A stretch of DNA of 64,000 nucleotides, taken from positions 62,001 through 126,000 of the forward strand of contig JADJBP010000011.1 of assembly GCA_016703625.1 (NCBI GenBank), written 5' to 3'. The position numbers were made by a program, and so were the translations under genes. Source of the DNA: Chitinophagaceae bacterium. Its GTDB lineage: Bacteria > Bacteroidota > Bacteroidia > Chitinophagales > Chitinophagaceae. Shown in pieces: positions 56,705 through 64,000 of this stretch; positions within the stretch are counted from its first letter, which is position 1, and every line of letters begins with the position of its first letter. A model generated the notes under the pieces. The model was not told where the DNA came from, searched no databases, and was given only the letters and a program-made list of their open reading frames with translations.

Positions 56705-57298
56705 ATGAGTACACATAAAAAAGCATGGTACGTGATCAACGGCATTACGCTGTACAGGGTGATCGCTGCCCCTTTTTTACTGGTATTGCTTTTTACCGGC
56801 AGGTATGAACTGTTCAAATGGCTGCTGGGCCTCAGTTTTTTTACAGACCTTATAGATGGATTTCTTGCGCGGAAATTCAAAGTGACCAGCGTGGCCGGCA
56901 CCAGGCTTGATTCCATTGGTGATGACCTCACCATACTTGTTGCCATGACCGGGCTGTTTGTAATGAAGCCGGAATTCATTAAACAGGAAAAGATTGCATT
57001 CATTATTCTTTTGGCACTGTTCCTGGTGCAGACCATTTATGCTTTTATACGTTATGGAAAAATGACCAGCTTTCACACCTGGCTGGCCAAGGCTGCAGCC
57101 ATTTTCCAGGGAGTTTTCCTGCTGCTTGTTTTCTTTACCGGCGAACCCAATATGATCCTGTTCTATACAGCAGTATTGGTCACGATGCTTGAGTTAATTG
57201 AAGAGATCATACTCGTTTACCTGTTGCCGGTATGGGAAACAGATGTGAAAGGGATCTACCGGTTATTCAAGAAGAAAAAACAGGCTTCCCGTAAATAA
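56705..57298 (+). CDS. CDP-alcohol phosphatidyltransferase family protein
   Basis: 197 residues with about six hydrophobic segments. The active-site motif DGxxARxxxxxxxxGxxxDxxxD is complete in DGFLARKFKVTSVAGTRLDS then IGDD. These inner-membrane enzymes join a CDP-linked group to an alcohol, as in phosphatidylglycerol-phosphate or phosphatidylinositol-type synthesis; the acceptor is not predictable. A basic tail (RLFKKKKQASRK) ends the protein. The gene stands alone among small genes of unknown role. Confidence 0.9.
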   Translation: MSTHKKAWYVINGITLYRVIAAPFLLVLLFTGRYELFKWLLGLSFFTDLIDGFLARKFKVTSVAGTRLDSIGDDLTILVAMTGLFVMKPEFIKQEKIAFIILLALFLVQTIYAFIRYGKMTSFHTWLAKAAAIFQGVFLLLVFFTGEPNMILFYTAVLVTMLELIEEIILVYLLPVWETDVKGIYRLFKKKKQASRK

Positions 57299-57443
57299 TA
57301 CTGTCCTGGTTTTTCGGGATCTTTTTTAAAGCCTGCCCGTTTTCCCGGTAACAACAATCAGCAATATGCAGAACCGCAATCATTGCAGCAGCAGCTGTAT
57401 GTGTTTACTTTTACTGCATTGATAACAATTAAATTTCTATTTT

Positions 57444-57674
57444 ATGCGACAACAGATAAAAGTGACCCAGGGCACAAAAGATACCCTGAACAAAAAAGCC
57501 GGGGACGTTTTTGAGAACGTTTTGGAAAAAGTAGAAGAAAAAACAACAAGGCTGAAAAACAAAATGAAAGAAAGTGATCTCGCTGTAAAAGCGAAAGAAA
57601 AACTGGGCGACCTGAAAACAGACAGTAAGAAATTGTTTAGCAGGGTCACAGAAAAATTTCCGGGTAAAAATTAA
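57444..57674 (+). CDS. Small helical, Lys/Glu-rich protein
   Basis: 76 residues: MRQQIKVTQGTKDTLNKKAG, then a continuous charged helix (FENVLEKVEEKTTRLKNKMK) and a basic end (SKKLFSRVTEKFPGKN). It recalls small stress-linked helical proteins but no family is recognised. A perfect hairpin follows its stop by 27 bp. Confidence 0.6.
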   Translation: MRQQIKVTQGTKDTLNKKAGDVFENVLEKVEEKTTRLKNKMKESDLAVKAKEKLGDLKTDSKKLFSRVTEKFPGKN

Positions 57675-57701
57675 TATCCGGATAGTTTTGGTTTTGAATT
57701 G

Positions 57702-57729
57702 CATAGGTTCGTGTTTCCACGAACCTATG
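57702..57729. terminator. Perfect 12-bp hairpin
   Basis: CATAGGTTCGTG-TTTC-CACGAACCTATG, followed by TTCATA. It fits a terminator for the preceding small gene but has no strong T tract, and could be a dispersed palindrome. Confidence 0.5.
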
Positions 57730-57968
57730 TTCATATAACAGCAGTTTTTCTTATCTGGCTGTTCTCTGCTGAGGCAATGTGTGTAAGCCACAGGGTCCGT
57801 CCCGGAAATAGTATTCATGCATGAACCGTATCCCGTGCAATTATTACAGCAACAGTTTCCCTGCCGGTATAAAAAAAACTGCAGTTAATACAGCTTTTAT
57901 AACAATCTGTACAGGTAAGCTTTTTACAATACCCTTTTAACACGGATGTTTGCACAAAAATACATGCC

Positions 57969-58765
57969 ATGAAGTTTTTATTCCTTTTATGTAGCGCTGC
58001 TGTTTTATTTGTGTCGTGCAGTCCGGCTAAAATGGCCCTGGATACACCCGGCTGGCAAAACAGGGAGATCCTTGCTGTAAACGGCAAACGGGGGCTTTTA
58101 CCAAAGAGAACATGCATTTCGGTGAGTACCGTACCACTTCGGTTAAACGCTCCTGGATAAAAGGGTCATCAGGCCGTTTTGGGCTGGGCACCGGAACTGG
58201 CAACGGTTATGATTACACCAATATCATTTCGCTCGATTATATTAAAAAGAAACAAACCATCCGGTTTTCCATGACAGACGGCAACAACAACCTCTCGGAA
58301 GTGTATTGTGTTTCCCGGTTCAATACAAAGGACCTTACCATCGGTAACCGGCCCAACAGTATCGGCAATATTGGCCTTGATATTGCAGGCTTTGCAGCAG
58401 GATCTACCAACAGCATGTATTATGTGCAATTGTACACAAGGGAACAGGAAAAGCCATGGGAAATGCTGATCGATAACATACAGTCGCAAAGCAGGCCGCG
58501 TTCCTATACCGGTTACCTCAGCTTCAGCAGGGAAGAATATTACAGCATACACCCCGTATACAAAATGGAGGGGAAAGACGGTAAGGCTTCCAATATTTTA
58601 ATGGGCATGGTTGGTTTCGAATTCAGGGATAAGGCGGGCCACCCGGTAGCTGCTGTATCCCTGCTGAACAAAGGCACCGTTTACCTGCAGCCTTTACCGG
58701 CAGAACGAAAATTTTTACTGGCCAATGCCTGTGCCGCATTGCTGATGCAGGAACAGTTGGGATAA
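57969..58765 (+). CDS. Hypothetical lipoprotein (one frame break)
   Basis: Begins MKFLFLLCSAAVLFVSCSPA, a lipoprotein signal. At the G5 run 58090-58094 one G is missing; adding it joins EILAVNGKRG to AFTKENMHFGEYRTTSVKRS and gives 265 residues. The mature part is beta-rich with a repeated-looking core (NIISLDYIKKKQTIRFSMTD, GYLSFSREEYYSIHPVYKME). It is not recognised as a family. It converges on the serine hydrolase with a 20-bp gap. Confidence 0.7.
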
Positions 58766-58785
58766 AAGCTTTGAAAAAACAGGTG

Positions 58786-60222
58786 TTACTCCTGTACCAT
58801 AATTCCGCTGATCTTTCCATCTGTTACCAGGACTCCAAAGATCAACATGCCTTCAGGTGTTTTAAAATGTATATCTGTTTTTTCGCCATCGTAAAGCAGT
58901 TTTTCAACCGAAGCATCTTTGATACGGCTGCCTATCCGTTTAAGCCGGGGCAATCGTTCTGTTAAAGGCACGGCATCCCTGAACCGGGCTGAAAAATTTT
59001 CACTGATGAATTTTTTCAACGCTTCTTCATCCCCTTTTATCATAACGGCCGTTAACTCCTCCAATAATTTTCCTTGTGGCGATCCGGCCATGGTTTTAAA
59101 TTCCTGCATGGCCGCAGCGGGTTTTATTCCAGGCACAAAATCGGGGTTAAAGACCATGCGTGCCAGTAAAAAAGCCAGGTCGCCCAGGCCACGCTGTGCT
59201 GCATTGGTCTGGTAAATGATCACCAGCTGTTCATCCAAAAAGCGGAGTACATCACAGAAATAAATGCCGTTTCCGCCATTATGGGTGACGAGCCAGGTTT
59301 TCCTCCGGGTGGGGAATATCGCCCATCCGTAACCGTAAAATGTTTCGGCACCGGGCCCTTCCTGTACATGGCGGCCATACAATTTAGCTTTGGAAGCCGT
59401 GTCCAGTATCTTATCGGTAAGCAATGCTTCGTGCCAGCGGTACATGTCTGCGGTATTGCTCAAGATGCCGCCATTGCCTTTCAGGTTCCAGTAAGGCCCG
59501 TCGGCAGCCCAGGGTTTTTCATTTGATCTGCCCCAGCGTTCTTTGCCGCGGTAACCTGTTGCCAGCGTTTGTCCCTTCCAGTCTGGTATCACATAACCGG
59601 TGTGTTTCATGCCTGCGGGTTCAAAAAGATATTTGTGGAGGAATTGCTCGTAACCCATACCGCCTGTTAATTCAACAACAGCAGCCAGTATGCTGTAACC
59701 CACATTGGAATAATCGTACCGTTCACCGGGTGCGGTATTCAGCGGGGTTGCCATGGCCCGTTCCATAAATGCATCCCTGGTCAACGGTTCATAGTCATCC
59801 CCGATGGCCGGCTTTAACCCGGCTGTATGCGTGAGTAACTGGTGCAGGGTAATCTTCTTTTTATCGGCTGGTGCACCCGGGAAATATTTTTCCAGTTCAT
59901 CCTGTACCGTTAATTTGCCCATCATTTCCAGTTTCAGGATGGCGGTACCGGTAAACTGTTTGGTAACGGACCCTACTGTTGAAATAGTTTCGGGGGTATA
60001 AGGGATCTTGTTTTCCCGGTCTGCCAAACCATAACCCTTCTTTAAAATTTCCTCCCCGTCTTTCATCACCAGCACAGACCCGCTGAAATGGTTATTTTGT
60101 ACCAGCCCGGTAAGAAAAGCATCCATTTTTTGTGAGAGCGTATCAGCAGCATTATCTTTTTTTGTTGCACCGGCACATCCAATTAAGAACATGCAACAGC
60201 AAAGTATCAGTGTATTGATCAT
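58786..60222 (-). CDS. Serine hydrolase, beta-lactamase/class C family (lipoprotein)
   Basis: 478 residues. Lipoprotein signal MINTLILCCCMFLIGCAG. The fold is shown by SxxK in VGSVTKQFTGTAILK, YSN in YDYSNVGYSILAAVVE, and the VTHNGGNGIYFCD motif in place of KTG. A separate C-terminal domain of about 120 residues follows. Like the serine hydrolase at 7898, it is more likely an esterase or peptidase than a resistance enzyme. The AraC-type gene upstream points the same way, but a 128-bp gap separates them. Confidence 0.88.
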   Translation of the reverse strand: MINTLILCCCMFLIGCAGATKKDNAADTLSQKMDAFLTGLVQNNHFSGSVLVMKDGEEILKKGYGLADRENKIPYTPETISTVGSVTKQFTGTAILKLEMMGKLTVQDELEKYFPGAPADKKKITLHQLLTHTAGLKPAIGDDYEPLTRDAFMERAMATPLNTAPGERYDYSNVGYSILAAVVELTGGMGYEQFLHKYLFEPAGMKHTGYVIPDWKGQTLATGYRGKERWGRSNEKPWAADGPYWNLKGNGGILSNTADMYRWHEALLTDKILDTASKAKLYGRHVQEGPGAETFYGYGWAIFPTRRKTWLVTHNGGNGIYFCDVLRFLDEQLVIIYQTNAAQRGLGDLAFLLARMVFNPDFVPGIKPAAAMQEFKTMAGSPQGKLLEELTAVMIKGDEEALKKFISENFSARFRDAVPLTERLPRLKRIGSRIKDASVEKLLYDGEKTDIHFKTPEGMLIFGVLVTDGKISGIMVQE

Positions 60223-60350
60223 GACTGGGGTTTTAATATCGAATTCAAATTAACGAAATTATTCGTACATTTTGAATACCTTTTATAATCCGGGTGGGCT
60301 GTCGGTTTGTTACACTGACCGGTATTATTTGTAAATATGTTTTATAGCTG

Positions 60351-60920
60351 TTAAACGGCTATCCTGCTGATCATGCCGGTATATGCATCCTGGCAGGCCA
60401 GTTTATATTCCCGGGCACAATACCCGGTGATCTTTTTAAACTGGGCTGAGAGGTGGCCCACACTGCTGTAATTCAACCGAAATGCGATCTCACTTAATGA
60501 CAGGTCATCCTCAATAAGCATGGCCTTTGTTTTTTCTATCTTTTGCTGTATAATATAATGCTCGATGGTGTTGCCGGTTAATTTTTTAAAGAGGTTGGAT
60601 AAATAGGTATAATTATAATTCAGCCTTTTGCTGAGGTAACACGAAAATTTCAGGAGCTGCGGCTCATTGGAAAAATGAATGATCTCGATGATGATGGTTT
60701 TTATTTTTTGAACCAACAACAACTTTTTATCAAAGATCATTTCAAGTCCTGTCTCTTTCAGTGCCTGGTCCAGTTGCCTGAGCCTGAAAGCAGTTAATTT
60801 TTCCCGGAGCGTAATTGCACCGATCCTGATCTCGGCAGCTTCGATGCCGAAACTTTCCAGTATGTTATTTACTACGATTTTGCAACGGAGGCAGATCATG
60901 TTCTTAATATAAATAATCAT
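60351..60920 (-). CDS. AraC-type regulator with an N-terminal CxxC domain
   Basis: 189 residues. The C-terminal 100 residues are an AraC DNA-binding region (LSLSEIAFRLNYSSVGHLSA, QFKKITGYCAREYKLACQDA). The N-terminus (MIIYIKNMICLRCKIVVNNI) has a CLRC motif at the position of the metal-binding loop in heavy-metal-associated (HMA) domains. A metal- or redox-sensing role is therefore plausible but unproven. No metal transporter lies beside it; the serine hydrolase downstream is a possible target. Confidence 0.75.
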   Translation of the reverse strand: MIIYIKNMICLRCKIVVNNILESFGIEAAEIRIGAITLREKLTAFRLRQLDQALKETGLEMIFDKKLLLVQKIKTIIIEIIHFSNEPQLLKFSCYLSKRLNYNYTYLSNLFKKLTGNTIEHYIIQQKIEKTKAMLIEDDLSLSEIAFRLNYSSVGHLSAQFKKITGYCAREYKLACQDAYTGMISRIAV

Positions 60921-61233
60921 AAAAAATCAGTTTTACCAACATCGGTAAAAAAATCATGCCAAAAATAAATTCGTGGAAAAATATTTGAAAATGGCCCGCA
61001 TAAAAAAGTTTCCGGATCTGTGTTTCACTTAAGTCTGTATAATAAATTATTCGCTCGTTCTCAATCTTTTAAAAATTAAATTTTTAACAGTTCACAAAAT
61101 TTTGAAAAAATTGCAATACTTTTTTCATAACACTGATCAGGACTATTCAATGTACATAACAGGCAAATACTTTTCTGATAATAATGTTATTGGTACAATA
61201 AAGCAGGGTGCCGGAATAAAATATCACAAAATA
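60921..61233. other. Intergenic region
   Basis: AT-rich spacer upstream of the AraC gene and downstream of nhaD. Contains A/T runs near 60940-60960 and 61070-61130 but no repeat, tRNA or convincing small gene. Confidence 0.45.
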
Positions 61234-62517
61234 TCAACTGAATAAGAAATGTTGCAGGATAAAAACCGCTGCCCCGGCAAAATAACCGATGATGGCCAGC
61301 AGGCTGATCTTTTTTATATACCAGAAAAATTCTATTTTTTCAATACCCATTGCTGCTACACCTGCAGCCGATCCAATGATCAGGACACTGCCGCCGGTAC
61401 CTGCACAATATGCTAAAAACTCCCAGAAATAATGCCCTTTTGGATAATCAGCCAATGAATACATGCCTTGTGCCGCAGCTACCAATGGCACATTGTCTAC
61501 GATGGCTGAAAGCATGCCGATGATCAAAGTGATCGATGTAATATTTCCAACCTGCGCATCAAGGGCCAGGGCCAGGTTGCTTAAAACCCCTGTTGCCTGC
61601 AGGGCACCGATGCTTAATAAAATACCGAGGAAGAACAAAATGCTGGGGGTATCAATTTTTCGTAACGCATGGTTTACGGATAAATGCCCTTTTTCCAGGT
61701 CGTCTCTTTCGCTATGAATGATCTCGGTTATGATCCACATCACACCAAGGCCAAATAAGATGCCCATGTAAGGGGGCAAATGAGTAATGGTTTTAAAGAC
61801 CGGCACAAATAACAGGCTGGCTATACCCAGCCAGAACACCAGGTTTCTTTCAAAAGCATTGGTATTGAAATTTACATCCTGTGCTGCTGTATCCGGGGAT
61901 AATTTGAGGTTGCCTTTCATTTTCCAGCTAATCAATGCAGCAGGTATGATCATGCAAACCAAACTGGGTACAAAGGTATTTATGATGATCGATTGTGCGG
62001 ATATCTGTCCGCCGATCCACAACATGGTTGTGGTAACATCACCGATCGGCGACCATGCGCCACCGGCATTGGCAGCAATAACCACGAGGCCGGTAAACAT
62101 GAGCTTTTCTTCCCGGTCATTGATTATTTTACGCAACAGCGAAACCAGCACAATGGTTGTTGTAAGGTTATCCAGTACCGCGGATAAAAAGAAAGTGATA
62201 AATGCCAGCAGCCATACCAGTTTTCGTTTATTCGTGGTGTTTATCCTGCTGGTGATCAGGTAAAACCCATCATGCGCATCTATCAGCTCAACGATCGTCA
62301 TGGCGCCCATCAGGAAAAACAGGATCCCGGCTACCTCGCCCAGGTGGCCGGTGAGATGCCCGGATGCCCCGTGGCCACCGGTTGAGAACAGGGCAAAGAT
62401 AGACCAGCACAATGCAGCTGTAACCAGTGCCGTTGCCGCCTTGTTGATCTTTAAGGGATGCTCAAAAGCAATGGCGGTATAACCTAAAACAAAAACGACA
62501 CAGATGGCAGTGATCAT
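61234..62517 (-). CDS. nhaD: NhaD-type sodium/proton antiporter
   Basis: 427 residues, about ten to twelve membrane segments. NhaD signature regions are visible: LFFLMGAMTIVELIDAHDGF, FITFFLSAVLDNLTTTIVLV and VVIAANAGGAWSPIGDVTTT, with the later IGMLSAIVDNVPLVAAAQGM. The enzyme exports Na+ or Li+ in exchange for protons and supports pH and salt tolerance. The start MITAICVVFVLGYTAIAFEH fits. fhs ends 122 bp upstream on the same strand, so they may or may not share a transcript. Confidence 0.92.
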   Translation of the reverse strand: MITAICVVFVLGYTAIAFEHPLKINKAATALVTAALCWSIFALFSTGGHGASGHLTGHLGEVAGILFFLMGAMTIVELIDAHDGFYLITSRINTTNKRKLVWLLAFITFFLSAVLDNLTTTIVLVSLLRKIINDREEKLMFTGLVVIAANAGGAWSPIGDVTTTMLWIGGQISAQSIIINTFVPSLVCMIIPAALISWKMKGNLKLSPDTAAQDVNFNTNAFERNLVFWLGIASLLFVPVFKTITHLPPYMGILFGLGVMWIITEIIHSERDDLEKGHLSVNHALRKIDTPSILFFLGILLSIGALQATGVLSNLALALDAQVGNITSITLIIGMLSAIVDNVPLVAAAQGMYSLADYPKGHYFWEFLAYCAGTGGSVLIIGSAAGVAAMGIEKIEFFWYIKKISLLAIIGYFAGAAVFILQHFLFS

Positions 62518-62639
62518 ATCTGCTTTTTATATGTTGTAAAAACAAACAGGATTTCTTTAAAATTATGTTTTCTGCTTTAATACAAAATAATAAACTGAAA
62601 AAATTATACCTGCGGGTTGCCTGCTTTTGTAAAACCGGA

Positions 62640-64000
62640 TCAGCTCACGCCGGTTATTTTTCCATCCACCACATCTATGAAATTTGCCTGCGGTATTTTG
62701 GGCAGGCCGGGCATCCTTACCATTTCGCCGCATACGGCTACAATAAACCCTGCACCGCGGCTGATGACCAGGTCATCCACATCAATTTTAAAATCACCAT
62801 CCAGCCCGCTGATGGCTGCATTGTGTGTAAATGAATATTGTGTTTTGGCCATACATACCGGCAAATGTTCCAGTCCCAGCGCTTTTATTTTTTTGATCAT
62901 ATCCTTCGCTTTTTTATACAGCACCACATCTGTACCGCCATAAATGGTGGTTACAATTTTCCGGATCTTGGTTTCCACATCATCGCTGAGTTCATACGTG
63001 TGTTGTATGGGTTGCGAAGGTTCATTACAGATATCCACCACGGCCTGTGCCATTTCCAGCGCACCTTCGCCGCCCAGCCTGAAAGAATCATTTACTGCAA
63101 ATGCAACTTCTTTTTCCAGGCACCAGTTACGCAGCCACGCAATTTCTTCTGCGGTATCAAAATGATAACGGTTAAGCACAACCAGCACTTTCTGTTTAAA
63201 TGATTTGAGTATGGAAATGTGTTTTTCAAGATTGCGCACGCCTTTACTGAGAGCAGCATCATTGGGCAGCATCATCGTTTTTTCATCGGCACCGCCGCTG
63301 AGTTTCAAAGCCTGCGAAGTTGCCACCAGCACACTCATGGCAGGCTGTAACCCGGCTTTGCGGCATTTGATGTTGAAGAATTTTTCTGCTCCCAGGTCGG
63401 TGGCAAAACCGGCCTCTGTTACTACATAGTCGCCATACTGCAGGGCTGTTTTTGTAGCCATAATGGAATTGCAGCCATGGGCAATATTTGCAAAAGGCCC
63501 GCCATGTATCATGGCCGGTGTACCTTCAAGTGTTTGTACCAGGTTAGGCTGTATGGCATCTTTTAACAGGGCGGTAATGGCGCCGGTAACACCCAGGTCC
63601 CGGGTTAAAAACGGCTCGCCGGCAAAAGTGAAGCCCAGCAACATATCATCGATCCTTTGACGCAGTTCTTCCAGCCCTTCCGACATACAGAGCAGGGCCA
63701 TGATCTCGCTGGCCGGTGTAATGACAAAACCGGTTTCGGAAGGAATACCGTTACTCGGTGTATCCAGTCCCGTTACTATCTTGCGCAACACCCGGTCATT
63801 TACATCCAGGCAGCGTTTCATCAGTACCGTTTTTATGCCTTCGGGTTTACCACGGTTATAAAAACGGAAATTTTCCAGTAAGGCAGTCAGGGTATTGTTG
63901 GCTGCGGTTATGGCATGAAAGTCGCCGGTGAAATGCAGGTTGATCTCTTCCATCGGTACCACCTGTGAATACCCGCCGCCGGCAGCGCCGCCTTTCATTC
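62640..64000 (-). CDS. fhs: Formate-tetrahydrofolate ligase, 5' partial
   Basis: 452 residues are inside the window; the N-terminal part with the ATP loop lies beyond the right edge. Seen motifs: EEINLHFTGDFHAITAANNT, VTGAITALLKDAIQPNLVQT, LEGTPAMIHGGPFANIAHGC and EAGFATDLGAEKFFNIKCRK, all typical of FTHFS. It joins formate to tetrahydrofolate using ATP, feeding one-carbon metabolism together with gcvT at 30338-31423. It ends naturally in GLPKIPQANFIDVVDGKITG. Confidence 0.95.
   Translation of the reverse strand, partial: MKGGAAGGGYSQVVPMEEINLHFTGDFHAITAANNTLTALLENFRFYNRGKPEGIKTVLMKRCLDVNDRVLRKIVTGLDTPSNGIPSETGFVITPASEIMALLCMSEGLEELRQRIDDMLLGFTFAGEPFLTRDLGVTGAITALLKDAIQPNLVQTLEGTPAMIHGGPFANIAHGCNSIMATKTALQYGDYVVTEAGFATDLGAEKFFNIKCRKAGLQPAMSVLVATSQALKLSGGADEKTMMLPNDAALSKGVRNLEKHISILKSFKQKVLVVLNRYHFDTAEEIAWLRNWCLEKEVAFAVNDSFRLGGEGALEMAQAVVDICNEPSQPIQHTYELSDDVETKIRKIVTTIYGGTDVVLYKKAKDMIKKIKALGLEHLPVCMAKTQYSFTHNAAISGLDGDFKIDVDDLVISRGAGFIVAVCGEMVRMPGLPKIPQANFIDVVDGKITGVS

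Overview
The window comes from a Bacteroidota genome, most likely the family Chitinophagaceae or a close relative. The base composition is moderate. Several genes have candidate promoters with the Bacteroidota -7 element TAnnTTTG, Shine-Dalgarno sequences are mostly weak, and many products are exported lipoproteins or proteins with an 'FAQ/FSAQ'-type signal end. Family-level markers include an IPExxxVDY-type protein, a PadR/PspC pair, a fused E1 alpha/beta 2-oxoacid dehydrogenase, ASPIC/UnbV-type FG-GAP proteins, the futalosine menaquinone enzyme MqnC, and class-typical M16/M28/P1 peptidases. Genus and species cannot be read from the sequence alone.

Layout. 1-7.9 kb: P1 peptidase (5' end cut off), a tandem pair of TPR membrane proteins, a YfcC-type transporter and a penicillin-acylase-family Ntn hydrolase. 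7.9-17.4 kb: serine hydrolase, E1 dehydrogenase, vWA protein, holin-like membrane protein, then a minus-strand run of aspartyl protease plus active and inactive M16 peptidases. 17.4-25 kb: mqnC, DUF3817, a PAP2/haloperoxidase and a very large FG-GAP protein, then three very small genes. 25-34.7 kb: SNF2 helicase, comB, SRPBCC protein, gcvT, and PspC with its PadR regulator. 35-41.5 kb: lipoprotein, feoB, M28 peptidase and small metabolic genes. 41.4-45.8 kb: minus-strand selU / selD selenium cluster. 45.9-49.5 kb: rho, asnS and tRNA-Val(GAC). 49.6-58.8 kb: lipoproteins, YihY, GH18, bestrophin and a CDP-alcohol phosphatidyltransferase among small unknown genes. 58.8-64 kb: a second serine hydrolase, an AraC regulator, NhaD and the 3' part of fhs.

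Two things dominate on close reading. First, about twenty genes carry single-base frame breaks, mostly one base missing from a homopolymer. They include rho (three breaks), asnS and feoB. Because rho and asnS are normally essential, most of these are probably residual long-read assembly errors. I therefore annotate those genes as whole loci and note each break.

Second, the window holds a striking set of short repeats. At least four unrelated families share one plan: two arms of tandem 7-mers, the right arm being the inverse of the left. The unit is CTGGATA/G in three copies, and GAGTTCG, GAACAAG and TTTTTGA in one copy each. Two of these lie inside selU, one inside the E1 gene, one overlaps the end of the holin-like gene, and two bracket tRNA-Val. 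Separate 20-bp palindromes (CCTGCCTGCCGGCAGGCAGG type) are present in one copy and absent from the matching position of the other copy in two pairs of longer repeats, which looks like recent insertion. One sits in frame inside selD. This repeat system is the most interesting and least explained content of the window.
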